Shown piece by piece: positions 34,127-45,980 of a DNA stretch of 64,000 nucleotides (its first letter is position 1; each line of letters opens with the position of its first letter). The translations under genes and the position numbers were made by a program. This stretch comes from Ancylostoma caninum (Eukaryota > Nematoda > Chromadorea > Rhabditida > Ancylostomatidae). Below the pieces are notes generated by a model, which was not told the DNA's origin, ran no database searches, and saw nothing but the letters and a program-made list of their open reading frames with translations. The stretch spans positions 62,001-126,000 of the forward strand of contig JBAJFG010000146.1 of the NCBI GenBank assembly GCA_037903475.1, written 5' to 3'.

Positions 34127-36403
34127 ATGTTCCTTCGGTATGGACGACGCAGAGGTCAACTGATTCTTGTGCTAGTGTTAACGCTTTTCACTACAGCATT
34201 TTTTGTCTACACCATTGGCATTCAGGTCCTAGTGGGTTATTCCTTACTTTTTTTCTTTGCTAATTTGAGCACTGCATTTTAGAGTCAAGTTATCAAAGAG
34301 AGCACAAGATCATCTGGGTTGGAGAAAGTCGTCAAAATAAAGGTACAACAGGAAGTCGCTTTTTCGCTGACTAAAGGAGCATGCGAAGCATTCCCTCACA
34401 ACAATACAGCGGCAGAATTTGACGTGCGTTTCCGACGTTCAACGCATGGCTTCTCTTTTTAAATGACAAAGAACTATTTCTGCAGATGTTCAACGTCTAC
34501 CATGACCTTCCCCAGAATATGAAACCAGAGAAATCCGGAAACAATCGGCGTCCTAGCACAGAAAAGCTAAAAGTGTTTGTGCTACCATTTACACATGTCG
34601 ATCCAGGTATTAACATTAACAAGAAGTTGCTGGAATGTTCAGTGTTATTGCTACTAACAGGATGGCTGAAGACATTCGACTCATACTCCGAAGACACAGA
34701 TTCCATCCTGGATAATATGCATCGCTTCATGGTTTCAAATCCAAATATGACTTTTATGTGGGCGGAACTGGTATTCTTCGAGAAGTGGTGGGCCAAGCAG
34801 AACTCTTCTGTCCGTGACGACGTTCGTAGGTTGGCAGGGATGTTCAGAGCTTAAAACTTGGATGTAGTCTAGAACTCTAGCAATTACACAGATTAGTGAG
34901 CTCTGGTCGACTGGAGATGGTATCCGGGTCTTGGGTAATGACGGACGAAGCAAACGTATATTATCCTGTAACAGTTGACAACATCGTAGAGGGACATCAA
35001 TTCCTAAAGCAAGAATTTGGTGAGCTAACGATTGCCTACACATTTGTTTTGCTTATCATTACGGTGGTAAATTGAAAAAACGCGCCGACATTCCTCATCA
35101 CAAGGAACGTGTTGCTGATTTTCTGTTCCTAGCACGTAGTTATATGTACCTGAATTTTTGATTTCTTAAAAAAAATTATAGAAGCAACAGCCAAAGTTTC
35201 GGGATTTTCGTTTCCGTGTTTTACGGCATGGAAAAAAAAGATAAAACTGCGACAAGTACCATCGCAGATTATGTAACGAATTAAGAGCACATTTGCTGCC
35301 GTGTCATGTGGCCAGATCCATGCAACAGATGATTATTTGAAAATGATCCCCAACTTGAGTAACTACATGGAACGAAGTTGTGGATGCCAGTCTATCCATC
35401 GATTGTCATTCCGCGATCCCAACGAAATTTTGGTTTAAAAAAAATCACCAAAGCCAAGTCGAAAAATATTTAAGTAGTTCAAGTAGGAAGGTACAATCCT
35501 ACAGATGAAGAAGGACGAGGTCTGCGATCAAACTTTGACGACCAGTAACTCTTGGCAGCCATGGAAGGGAAGGAGGTTCGATTGACGAGATTCCTCAGAA
35601 ATGGAGCCTGCTTGTTCTACTACAGATAAAAGGTGGAAATTCGGAAGTTGTTCCTGTCTGAGAGTCCTTGCTGACCCATTGGCCAATCTCCATGCTTTCT
35701 GAGTCTTTTGAGAGGAAGTACTATGGTCGAATGGACCATATTGAAGTGTTCGGGAGCATTCTCGTTGTCAAGCTTTCTTCCTCTTCCAGGCTGCCCAAAA
35801 TTCCTGATGCTTAGAATTTGATGGCCAACCTCTTCTTTCTTCATCTGTGAAGCTCGTACCTTACGAACATGAACAAACTTCCAGCTTAGCCTTGCTGACC
35901 AGTCCATCTTTGAAAGGCTCGCGAAGTGACTGTGCTGCATCCCAACTTTTCCCGAATTGCCACCCACATGACGAACAGCAGACGGTATACAGGCAACATG
36001 ATTAGCGCTCATCCACTGATTACCATTTCCGCGAGCATCTTGGCTGCTTATTGTAGGAGAATTTCTTCAAAGAACAAGAGAGTAACAAATCGCCTTATGG
36101 GTGATTACTACAAAGCCTCACTTAAACTATGCGATGATTGAGGAACGATTCATTTATTTTCAGGGATTTGTGGACAAAAAAGTTTCACAAGGATTGACAA
36201 GCTTGATTTCGAAGAGAATTATATGGCTCGAAGTTGAACGCTTAAAAATGCGCATGATTTTTGCACCAAACTAATATTGTAAATGGCTAGATGAACTCAA
36301 AAATCAAGATGTGGTCAATTTCAAGGTATTTCGCCAACCGTGGTGTGGTCTAACGATCCATTTGGATACAGCAACTCCATCCAGTACTTATTCACTCAAG
36401 CAG
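34127..36403 (+). CDS. Golgi alpha-mannosidase II-like (GH38) gene, N-terminal exons
   Basis: Glycoside hydrolase family 38. Golgi mannosidase II trims alpha-mannoses from N-glycans in the Golgi lumen. Exons: 34127-34225, 34283-34423, 34486-34606, 34661-34829, 34892-35019 and 36326-36403. All five introns are GT-AG and phases join exactly, giving about 245 residues. Residues 11-32 are a signal anchor after an Arg-rich start, as in a type II Golgi protein. PFTHVDPGW (114-122) matches PHSHNDPGW with the zinc ligands His117 and Asp119 kept. MWAELVFFEKWW (153-164) and SWVMTDEAN (190-198) are the next family blocks, and SNDPFGYS (228-235) holds the nucleophile Asp230. Departures are H-to-F and N-to-V in the first motif and GHS to GYS in the last. 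The start ATG follows CAG, a possible trans-splice site. It is closer to Golgi than lysosomal enzymes (WVMTDEA). The remaining two thirds are not found. Confidence 0.85.
35625..35800 (-). pseudogene. mariner transposase fragment inside mannosidase intron 5
   Basis: On the minus strand GQPGRGRKLDNE is followed by HFNMVHSTIVLPLKRLRKHG and DWPMGQQGLSDRNNFR. This matches the order of a mariner helix-turn-helix (a VSHSTV-type helix, then a LK-IGK segment, then KWVPHELSD-like). The catalytic region is not clearly preserved. It explains part of the unusual length (1,306 bp) of this intron compared with 54-62 bp for its neighbours. Confidence 0.5.
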
Positions 36404-36440
36404 GTACTCCCTTATTTTTGACCAATTAATTCTCTCCTAG

Positions 36441-36580
36441 GTAGAGAGTTTGTTTGAAAGAAAAGGGACAAAATGATAATCGTGCGATACCATCACTACA
36501 ATACACTAAATGCACTAGTAATCAGACAACGTTTAGAGTCACTAGACTACCATAGCCCATTTCCAAAACAGAATCTCTCT
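36441..36580 (+). pseudogene. Probable mannosidase exon 7 with in-frame stop
   Basis: Directly after exon 6 a 37-bp GT-AG intron would join in the right phase to sequence encoding KMIIVRYHHYNTLNAL with RQRLES following. This fits the family block that comes next in GH38 enzymes (a MVIxRxHYxxK-like segment, then LEF). In that frame there is a TGA at 36455-36457 and a TAG at 36581-36583. I see no alternative acceptor that avoids the TGA. Either the gene is a pseudogene from here on, or the true exon 7 is elsewhere and this match is fortuitous. Confidence 0.5.
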
Positions 36581-36589
36581 TAGGGTATG

Positions 36590-37190
36590 GTTCAGCGTTG
36601 TGCTCTACCCTGAAGTGGAAGTGAAATTAAGTGCACAGCACCTACCTCTAATCTGTACGATGAAGACCACCCTGGCGAAGCAGAAATACGACGACAGATA
36701 TTGGCCGAATCGGATCAAGTGCAACTCGAATGATCGCAGAGGTGCGCGTGCGAACTCGGAGTAACTGAGTCGAGTTGTCGGAACATAGACAAGCGGACGA
36801 AGCTGTGGATGAGGCGGATGGAGTGACAGTGGAAGTAGACGGTTCGCGACATGAGACGTCTATATCATGTTTTTCTCGGCAGCAAGACAGCCGATAACTG
36901 ACGCAAGTATCGCGAAGCGAGAACGATGAAGGATGTAGCCATGGTAAAGGTGGTTCATTATAAAATGATCAACAAGCAGATAGACATGAGTGATGGCAAA
37001 CGCCTTACCTATCGTCTCGCCAAGTTCCGTAAACGACAGCGAAAGATGTAGAAAAATCCCATGAAGTCAACTTTTAATGGACTACAAGATGGTGAGGGAT
37101 AGGCTACTTCGAGAAAACCCAAACTGAAGGGTTTACCCAATCTCCCATCCCTCAACTAGTGCCGAGCCATGGACTTGTTTCGCCGATAAG
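36590..37190 (+). other. No gene recognised downstream of the mannosidase exons
   Basis: Expected GH38 blocks (the CGPDP segment, catalytic His region and C-terminal beta domains) were looked for and not found here. There are no obvious repeats either. Confidence 0.4.
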
Positions 37191-37212
37191 AGATGAGGAA
37201 ATCGAGGTCACA

Positions 37213-37740
37213 TTAAAAGCAGTGTCCAGGCAAAATTTTTGGGGTATTGGATTTCTGCGGTTTCTAGGCCAGCTTGGTTTACTCATACCATATATGAAAT
37301 TGAAAGATCATAGAACGCTCGGAAAAACCGTTTTCCGAGCACCTTCCTAACTGATGCGGACGAGATGTCCGACAACATTCTCGTCAGTAGAGGGCGCAGA
37401 GAAAATTTTCATCGATCGATAGCGCCAGTTCGCTGCCTCAGTTTTAGCTTCAACCAGCCAGTCTCTTTTCCTTCAGGGGTCCACATCTCTGCTAAAGTAC
37501 TACTTTTTGATCACTTCTAGCAAGGAAAGGTAAATTCCGGTATGAATGGCCATCTCCCGCCACAATGTGATCGTCGGACATTCCATCAAGTATAGACCAG
37601 TAAACTGTAGATTCAGGATCATCTAAATTGAAAAACCCAAGTGTTTAGCAACAGTACCTCAATGTTAGAACAAATACTCAAACTTGAGATGCAGACACGG
37701 AGATGAATCAGTCGCAGTAGAGGGACGCTGCCAGAATCAG
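37213..37740 (+). repeat. Dispersed repeat D, copy 1
   Basis: The copy matches 58958-59275 and 61690-61895 in the same orientation. Shared words include AGTGTCC-AGGCAAAATTTT, CGTCAGTAGAGGGCGCAGAG, TTCATCGATCGATAGCGCC and CAGTAGAGGGACGCTGCC. It is the shorter, uninterrupted version, lacking the block found twice in copy 2. Non-coding. Confidence 0.8.
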
Positions 37741-37823
37741 TTAAATTTTTTGAATTTAAATTTTTTCATTTTTTCAAAAATTCAAATTCAAAAATCAGAA
37801 AATCAAAAAAGATGTTCCACTTT

Positions 37824-37850
37824 ACAGGGTGGTCCAAAATTACGGAGACA
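37824..37850 (+). repeat. Tc1/mariner-type terminus without partner
   Basis: ACAGGGTGGTCCAAAATTACGGAGACA resembles the inverted ends at 49955 and 54982 (ACAGGGTGGCCCGTAATTAT and onward), and it follows TA. No matching opposite end was seen within the next kilobase, so the element is probably truncated. Confidence 0.5.
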
Positions 37851-38199
37851 AGGATGCGATGCGCGTTCTTCGGCTTATCTCGAGTTTTGGCATTTTGCTT
37901 TCAATTTTTTGGTGTTGTTCATCTGTTCTACCCTGAAGCTTCTTTGAGAATGATACCGAACACTACACTACGAATTTGTGGAACACCCAAGCCGTCAGCC
38001 AGGCCTAGTTCTATCACCCAATTATATTTTCTGTGTAGTCTAGGCTCTCATGTTATGCGAACGTGTGAACTTTTGCAAATGGGACTTTTACCAGCACATC
38101 GAAAAGCACAAGGTGTGGGGAACAGAAAAACATTGTTCGTCGGGTTCGTCGCGCTTCTTACCCAGACAGCTGGATAATTAGAGGTGCGAGCCAAGTGTG

Positions 38200-39760
38200 A
38201 ATGCCATTGGCAGTCACCAGTACGGTATCCGACTGATTGATCTCAGACTAGTCCCACCGCTTTGTCCGCCTCCTTGCCGCGTCACAGCTTGCGATCGCCG
38301 CAGCGCTTACAGAAGCTCTATGCGCAAAATTTTCGCAAAAAAAAAAAGAAATTTAGAGTACGGTGCCACAGAAGCAAAGGGATGTTTCGTTGCTGTTTTA
38401 ACACGTTCGATTGGATTTGAAAACTTGTACTTCTTTCTAAGAGTTTAGAATGAATTTGAAAACTTGTATTTTTTCAAAGTTCAGAATTACAGAGTTTTTT
38501 TTTTTTTGAGGAAAAGTGCCTATTATTGCTTTGGTCAATGCTTAACTGCAGGTTAGCTACTTTTACAACTTTTTAGTTACATTTTTTTGGATTTCAGTTA
38601 TGCCTCTATGCAAAATGTTTGGTGACCCACGAAGGCTCATTAATGCATCTGAAGTGCGAAAACCATCTCGGAGGTATAATTAATACCTCTGGGGCTAGCC
38701 GTAGGGAAAATACAGGTTGGAAATATATCGATGGAGGTGTCATTATGCCACCAAAGTGTGTTAACACAAATGTTGATCCGAAAAAGGTTTATTCAAGACT
38801 TCCAAAGTTGAAGCTGGGATGTTACAAGCTTCATGGGAGTTGAAATGCAATTTTCATGGGAGTTTGTTCACATTCAAGCAGGATTATTAACTGCCAGGGT
38901 AATTTTACCTTAAAATCTTGATGCATGATTTGGTGGTCAGTGATTGAAAATTACTGGCTTACTTGATGTCAGTTCGGCACTAAACCTCAATAAACTTTCC
39001 TGATATCCTAGCTCAATTTTTCTTTTACAAATGGAAGTCAACTATGCCCCATGCGACTTTTTCTGTCACAGTAAGTGTGTCAGACGTGTTCAGACTCATG
39101 ATGCTCAGAGTTTAGCTAAAATAGGATGAACCAGGCACTAGCAGGTGGGCCTTCCTATCCAGCTGATTTCGATGAGGTTTAAGTTAGCTCTCTGTTGAAG
39201 CAGCGTTTACTTTGATTTGAGAAGAAAAATTGAGCTAAGATGTCAGTTATGCTTAGTGAAGTTTACTCTTTAATTGACCATAAGTAGGCCTGGTGCGTGA
39301 GTGCTACAATACCACACCTCTCAAGTTTCATTACAATATTTCTCTTGATGAAAACTCATTCAGAAAATAAAAGATTTTTGGCACATTTTCCGTTGTTCTT
39401 GGATTGGCTTTATGAACCAAATATAAATTTCCCCCGCTTTCCTAGACCCATTTTAACGCACTTGCAATCCGTCGCGTCTCCCGCATCGCGAACGCCGCGC
39501 GCGGCAGGATACAGAGTAGGCTGAGCAGGAGGAGGGGCTTGGTGAGATGCAGAATCGGTTGACCTTCCCCAGGCAATGCTATGAAGGGTCATCCAGCTGC
39601 CTGGGTAAGAAACGCGGCGGAGCCGGAGGAAGATAGTTGGGGAAACGCCGCAGAGAAGGAGAGGGCGGGAAAGTGCGCAGAGATTGGAGAGGGTGCGCAG
39701 GAAAACAGACACTGTGCACAAATACTCAACTATCATCGCTGGCGAAACAGACCACACACC
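38200..39760. other. No gene recognised
   Basis: It contains a short local duplication (GAATTTGAAAACTTGTAYTT near 38418 and 38452) and A/T runs. Open frames around 39410-39757 are GC-rich but show no family motif. Confidence 0.4.
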
Positions 39761-39764
39761 AATT

Positions 39765-39898
39765 TTGTGCGGATAGCTCGCTTATTTCTGCGACTTTTTT
39801 GCTGAAACTTTGGCTATCGCCTATGGAGTCGACCCACTATAACAATCTAAGGAGCAGTCAAGCTCAAAGGTTTTGCCTGGATACTTACTGCCTTCATA
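39765..39898 (+). repeat. Dispersed repeat E, copy 1
   Basis: TTATTTCTGCGACTTTTTTG, TATGGAGTCGACCC and AGGTTTTGCCTGGA match 62015-62120 in the same order and orientation. The segment directly precedes the RTE pseudogene, so it could be part of a larger unit. Confidence 0.75.
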
Positions 39899-39902
39899 GC
39901 AA

Positions 39903-41250
39903 ATGAAACCTGGTGAAGCTACGGGTCCTGATGATATAACGGCGCAATTGCGGGAATCAAAATGCTGGATTTCAGCTCCATGGCTAACAATGCTTTTCAA
40001 ACAAATGGTTGTGGAAAAGAGGTTGCCTCCGGAATGGCAACAAAGCACGACGATTCCTTTTTGGAAAGGCAAAGGCAGCCCCACTGACTGCTCGAACAAC
40101 CGACCGATCCGCATCCTGGCCCACAACATGAAGGTTTCTGAACAAGTCTGGAATTCGACATATTATTAACTCATCTATCTATCAGTGCGCGTTTGGGGCC
40201 AGGTGTGGCACTGCAGATGCCATACGTGCTGCACGTGTCCTAATCAAAAAGCGTCGCGGAAACAGGTGGCACTTCATCTCGCCTTTTTTGAACAAGTCTT
40301 TTGACCGTGCCTTTCATGAAGTTAAATGGCATAGTCATTCGCAAACACCAGCCGTTACATCAGCGGAACCTCCTATCATCGTTGGCGTCGACCAGAGTTC
40401 GGCACTTTTCTTGCTCCTCTTCATTCACGCAGTGGACGCTGTCACTACAGACCTACAGGAGCCCACCTCTTGGACGCTCCTGTACGCAGCCGACGTCATG
40501 ATTTACTTGTGTCCAAAGAAAACTGATGCAAAAACGAACCTGGAACAGCAGGCTTGCTCGTTTTGGGCTGCTTCTCGATCTCATGAAGAGAGAGTATTAC
40601 AGAACCAAAGTAAACGAACCTGGCATCATAAGCATAGGGGACACTGTCATTCCGAGAATTGGTGCCTCTAGGCACCTTGGATCAACGATCTCGTCCGACG
40701 GTTGCCTTCCCAGGAGGTCACTACACGTATCAACACAACGTGGTCGAAAAGACGCTCAACTGATGGTGTGTTGTGCGAGTCCAATGTTCCGGTGTTAAGA
40801 AGATCCAGGATAGACTAGATCAAAGATCTAAAAAACCGTCGTCCGACCCGTCGCACTGCATATGGCCGAGTACTGGCGTTCAACTAAACAAGTAGAGCGT
40901 TTAGGCTTAGTGGAAACGAGGATGTTGCGGTCGATGGCCGGAGTTACTCGCTACGACCGCATCTGCAACAAAAACATTCGGCAGCGGTTCGAGTCGCCAC
41001 AATTGCAAACAGGCTCCGGTCACGGCTTGGGTGGTTCACCCAAGTCTCTTCGACCCTACTTTCTGCGAAATCGTCCTCGGTCGCGATGTACAGGGTAAGT
41101 GGTCAAAGAGCTGAGCAACGCTGGCTTGACACCTGTACACTGATTTGAAACTAGCTGGCATTCACTCTGACCAGACGCACGATTGGGCCAAATCGCATCA
41201 GAGAATCAACAAGGAGGATCCTGCTATGAAGCCGAGAAACGCTGAAGAAG
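39903..41250 (+). pseudogene. RTE-clade LINE reverse transcriptase, degenerate
   Basis: This is a non-LTR retrotransposon polymerase. In order over three frames: KPGEATGPDDITAQL (RT entry), a NNRPIRILAHNMKVSEQVW block, AFGARCGTADAIRAARVLI, FLNKSFDRAFHEV (first catalytic Asp region), VGVDQSSALFLLLFIHAVD, TLLYAADVMIY (YADD changed to YAAD with a shift of register), GASRHLGSTISSDG, RMLRSMAGVTRYDRI and finally an AGIHSDQTHDWAKSH tail near 41165-41195. These blocks and their order are those of RTE elements. The endonuclease domain upstream is missing, and there are several frameshifts, so the copy is 5'-truncated and dead. Confidence 0.9.
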
Positions 41251-41608
41251 AAGGTTGTTCTTCGAAAAAGATGTGTATTACCATCAGATGAAATACGGCT
41301 TTCCCAGGCTACTCTTGCTAGGCGTACCAGCGTATTTATTCACTATGCCAATCACGGTACCAGATATGGCCATTCAACATACGATCATCACCATTGAAGA
41401 ACCACAATCAAAAGGTCACTTTTAGATGAGAATCAATATGCCCACAGCCATTTTGAACTGCTTCATTCATTGTTCATATAACTTTGATTTCCAATCAATG
41501 AGCTGGCTGTGGCGGCATATTCGCCTGACTACGAAAAACATAGCTAGCTGTGTTGTTCATCGTTGCCAACTGCATATTCATGATGATGTAACTGCAGAAG
41601 CATAACAC

Positions 41609-42076
41609 TTAAAGGCAGCAGGAGCTGAAATCCTCGACTCCGAGCTGAGCTGTGAGTGATGAAGTACAAACTCAGCACATCATAAGTGTGAAACGAACAC
41701 GACAATGATGGCTTACCTGCAGAGAAAATGGAACATTCGCCGCGAACACGCCTGGCCGTGTTCGCGCGCGGACGAGTTTTCCCCGCAAAAAGCCATTGCG
41801 GTGCATAGTTTGGCGCAAAGGGAAAACTAAATGCATTCAATTCACAGGGTTTCATGGCGGGACTCGGCCAAAACCACGGGCCGCAATGGCTTTCGTGCAG
41901 GGGAAAACTCGTCCGCGCGCGAACACGGCCAGGTGTGTTCGCGACGAATGTTCCATTTTCTCTGCAGGTAAGCCATCATTGTCTGTGTTCGTTTCACATT
42001 TATGATGTGCCGAGTCTGTACTTCACCACCCGCAGCTCAACTCAGAGTCGAGAATTTCAGCTCCTGCTGCCTTTAA
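41609..42076. mobile_element. Palindromic MITE, TTAAAGGCAGC family, copy 2
   Basis: The 468-bp element starts TTAAAGGCAGCAGGAGCTG and ends with the reverse complement at 42076. It matches the copy at 12459-12929 along its length with some substitutions. Just beyond it, AAGGCAGCCCCTACGG at 42111 is a further diverged end of the wider family. Confidence 0.92.
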
Positions 42077-42463
42077 TGCCACTGGGTTTTCCTTATGCGG
42101 TATCTCTCTTGAAGGCAGCCCCTACGGCGATTTTCAGATGTCACATTTAAAAGGGGTATAAAAAGATGAACAACAGTTCTAGTTGCATCACTAAAAACGC
42201 GTAAGTTCTCATCACGCTGACTCCCAGATTGGATGCCCACAAGCTAGCCGCTCGATGAACTGCGATAAACTGCGCCTATTTCTGCTGTTTGACTTTTTTT
42301 TTCTAAGTGAATGATGGAGATAACGTGGTATGTAGGAATGGAGGCACAATCCACCATACAACATGTGCTCAGTTATTTCCTAGCCAGGAACCTATGCTTT
42401 TCCGTGCTTTTTTTTTTCGAATAGACCAAGATGCGGAGTATTTTTGAGTTAAGAACAAGTTAG

Positions 42464-43411
42464 TATAGTCGTTGTCGCCACGGAACAAATGTCTGCAGCA
42501 GCACGGCCACGGCGGAGGCCGCCGCATGGCCGCGGAGCAACACCGCCGCGAGGCTGTTGCGGGCGCCGTGGCGGGCATTTTGCCAGCCTTGCCAGGCTGC
42601 TGATTTATCGATTACTTCATTGCCGTCGGATTGCCGCTGTTTTTGGTCGTTTTTCTTAGGGTTTTTCACATTTTCTCTTCTGTCTCGTTGATTTTTCATC
42701 CGTTCCAGGCCAGAAGGGATGTTCAGCTAACATGACTTTATAGTGCAACCCATTTATGTTTATTTATGCATGTTTGCTGGTATCAAGTCGCGATCCAAAG
42801 CACAAATACGCATAGAAATTTCAATTCACCTTCATTCGACTTCATCCCACCGAAGGCAAGGTCTAAGCGATTGTCTTATTCACTTCTAACCCGTTAAAAA
42901 TTGCATTCTCTGTAAGAATGAACACAGCACTGAGGAATGGATTTGTTGTCCTATAAAACACTTTCAAGCAGAAAATTTCTGGTGCAGTTATGTCGATTAT
43001 GTTGAATCCCAACGAATGCAAAAGAAAGACGTTTTAGAGATCACCAACACTAGTATCTTAATGCTATGTCAAACTTTGAAAACAATGACAAGACAAACTA
43101 TCTCAAAAAGAGCTGCTGTAAAAAGTCAAAAAGTAAAGATTGTCATCATTTTTCATGCCATCTGCCCTGGACTAGATGAAAAATCAACGAGACAAGAAGG
43201 AAAATGTAAAAAATCCGAAGGAAAACGGACTAAAACAGCGGAATTCCGGTCGCAGTGAAGTAATCGATAAATCAGCAGACTGGCAAGGCTGGCAAAATGC
43301 CCGCCACGCCGCCCGCAACAGCCTCGCGGCGGTGTTGCGCAGCGGCTGTGCGGCGGCCTCCGCCGTGGCCGTGCTGCTGCACACATTTGTTCCGTGGTGA
43401 CAACGACTATA
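42464..43411. mobile_element. Foldback element, arms about 250 bp
   Basis: The left arm begins TATAGTCGTTGTC-CCACGG and runs through GGCGGAGGCCGCCGC, GCCAGCCTTGCCAG and ATCGATTACTTCA to TCTCGTTGATTTTTCATC. The right arm 43160-43411 is the reverse complement with about 10-15% differences. The 450-bp centre has no recognised protein. TA at both outer ends is compatible with a TA target duplication. Confidence 0.88.
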
Positions 43412-44296
43412 GGTACAGAAGAGTCTTAGCTGTGGGGCAGTTGGTCCTAAAATCTGTTTTCAAAAAAGGTGATATTATGAGAATTTTACAAACAGAATCC
43501 ACAATCTATCCAAGTCGAACTAGAGTGGTTCTATGATTCAGGGAGCGCAAGAAGTGTCTTTTTAAACACTACCATAATTTATCATGGAAATCGATTTCAA
43601 GAATAGGGGAGGAGAAAACCACGGCTACTCTATACTCTCTACCCAGTGTACTTTCGAAAAACTCTCATACTGAGAAACATGGAAGCAGCCAAAGTTCAGA
43701 ATAGCCTCGTTCTATGCTTTCAGTAAGAGAGATCTCGGCTAAATTCTGCGTGACCACCTCGTCATATTTAGCAATACGAGACAATGCCTCATCTCATCTG
43801 TTGTTAAAAACGAGGTTTTTTTTTGCTGTATTAAGCAGAAATGTCTGGCAAATGTTAGACTATATTGGTGCTTTTTGCGACAATACGAAATTTGCTCCTA
43901 AAATTCGCGGTAAGATTCTACCGGCTATTCTTCGAGATTTCAAAGCGAGTTTGCACCCACGTAATGTTTCAGATCCAGCCATATCAAATACCTCGGATAA
44001 CTGGATAAGGCAAACGCAGCAGAACCTGCCAAGCCACACCCCCAAGAAATGGGAGGCAGACATCGCTGTAAGAGGAAGAACTGCTGCCTTCTCACTGCTG
44101 AGAGCAGCAAATCCCGTGTTTCAACTGCGTTTTTCCCCGGTAAACTGTGGAGCCGTTCAACCTGCGTTCTGCTAGCTCCTTGTCACGTGACGGCACGCCC
44201 CCTGGGAGGAGTATATGAGCCGCTGGTTGAGCGTCAAAGTTTAGTCGTGTTTGCGCTTCGGCGGAGGCAAGGAGAGCCCAGCGAGACTCACAAGGC
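43412..44296. other. No gene recognised
   Basis: A 153-codon open frame on the plus strand (43714-44175) shows no family motif, no signal peptide and no supporting neighbour exon. I leave it uncalled. Confidence 0.35.
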
Positions 44297-44375
44297 CGGC
44301 TGAGGCCCAGTAAAACCGCGGCCCGGTGCAACAATCGGTTAGACGAGATCCATGCGATGCGGATGCGTGCGGTTG
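44297..44375 (+). repeat. GC-rich dispersed segment, copy 2
   Basis: It matches 30831-30905 (CTGAGGCCCAGT, GTGGCCC or GCGGCCC, then a GATGCGG-TGCGTGC-like stretch). Here it lies in a GC-rich block extending from about 44140 to 44450 that may be one longer repeat unit. Confidence 0.65.
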
Positions 44376-45980
44376 CTGCGCTGATCTGAAAGTCCACCGC
44401 TGGACCGCAGCGTCCCCCAAGCGCTGCTGCGGAAAGCGCCTACGCGTTCAAGACTATTTTTGGATGAGCTTAGGTAAACATCCACTTACCCAAGTCTGCA
44501 GTACAAACACAGCCCTGCGCCCAGATTGGGCCGCGATCCTAGCTTTGAGACATCCAAAACCAGTTCATCGCCCCCGAAACACAGCTTTCCGGGGCAAACG
44601 CAGCTCGTTGAGTGACAAAATAGGCTTTCACCTCGCGATGTAACTGCCCTTCAAACGTGTTCGGCCTGCGTTCGTCATCCCGGAATTTCTGAGATGGTCT
44701 GCGAAAACATGATATTACCGCAGAGGAACAAGCCAGCAGATGCTGTACGATAAGGCATGCCCCTGTAGTACACCTTTCAAAGCTTACAAAGAAAGGATAC
44801 TCGGAACGGGCCCATCTTGACGCGATGTGTACAACCACATGTGATTCCCGACGCTGACTTCAAATCCGTAGGGAAAGTTCCGATAGGTGATAGGTGTTTT
44901 AGTGCTTTCGAATCACTGAGTGCTTTTGGCTTTAAGCGTAAACAAAGGATTTGCTAGTGTGCTGCCGGTACAGCTGCCTTACCCCGATACGAGCTCGTAC
45001 AAGGACTCAAAATCAGTGACTGAATCATTCATGACCCTCATACACGAGATTAAATCGATGCAATGCAACCGGTTCGGCAGCACACTGGCAATACAGTTGC
45101 TCCCTCTAAAGCCATAGTTCGAATACACTAAAGCAGCTACCAAACAGCCTGGAGCTCATATATGAATTTCGCTATATTTATTTATTTATTTATATGCACT
45201 CAGGGTACTCCATTAAAACCGCTTGAACAGATGAGTGGCAGGTATGACAACATTAATGCTAAACTACTACGCTCGAATGATCGAATCTTTAGTGCATACA
45301 AAAGCCGGAGCCCAGAAGAGTGCTCAAAGGAAACTTCCACAAGGAGATCCTTCTGTGATGTGATGCTAAAATCTAAACGACTCATTGAATTCTAACGCTC
45401 TCGCTTATCATGGCACAAAATAACCAAGGTGTGATTAGAATCACTGTTGTGATATACATCACCTTCGAGCGGTGGATAAGAACGGGTAGCACCTGGGCGA
45501 TGGTCTTAAATTCCATGCGTACCCAGGCGGGGCGTGAACCTCTTTCGGCTACCCGAAGACACCACTTCCTTGGTGTTTGAGCACAGAATAGCAGGCATGG
45601 ATAAGTGATATCATTTGTTATTATAGATGTTTAGCATCAGGAGGAAAGGGATCTCGAAGCAAAAAAAGTAAATTTTGGGCTCTAGGCTAATATTATGCAA
45701 GGGATAGATCTACTTTGATGAACAGGTAATGTTGTCAAACTTGTACAGGAAGCAAAATGGAGAACAGGAAAAAATCCTGTTCATCAAAATCAAAAAAAAA
45801 ATCCATCAATGCAAGCAATGAAAAAGGTAAGGAAATGTGGGTCTAATGCACTGATCAGTGAATTTTCAGAGAATTTGCCATAAGATTCAACAGCATTCGT
45901 GACTTCGTTTGTATGAAACGTGTTGGATGAGTGAGGCTGAAACAGAAATAGATGAGAAGAAGTCGATATGTTCAAAATGG
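44376..45980. other. No gene recognised
   Basis: There are short open frames only. A 150-bp patch near 45455-45590 has a weak tRNA-like internal box on the minus strand (GGTTCACGCCCC), not enough for an RNA gene call. Confidence 0.35.

Noticed and set aside
35160..35350. A decayed mannosidase exon in intron 5 (FGIFVSVFYG and MWPDPCNR words)
   Set aside because: Similarity to the GH38 FGWSIDPFG and CGPDP blocks is too weak, and the real DPFG exon lies at 36326-36403.
43714..44175. 153-codon plus-strand frame
   Set aside because: No recognisable domain and no exon partner. It adjoins a foldback element.
45455..45590. tRNA-like sequence on the minus strand
   Set aside because: GGTTCACGCCCC departs from the B-box consensus and no cloverleaf can be drawn.
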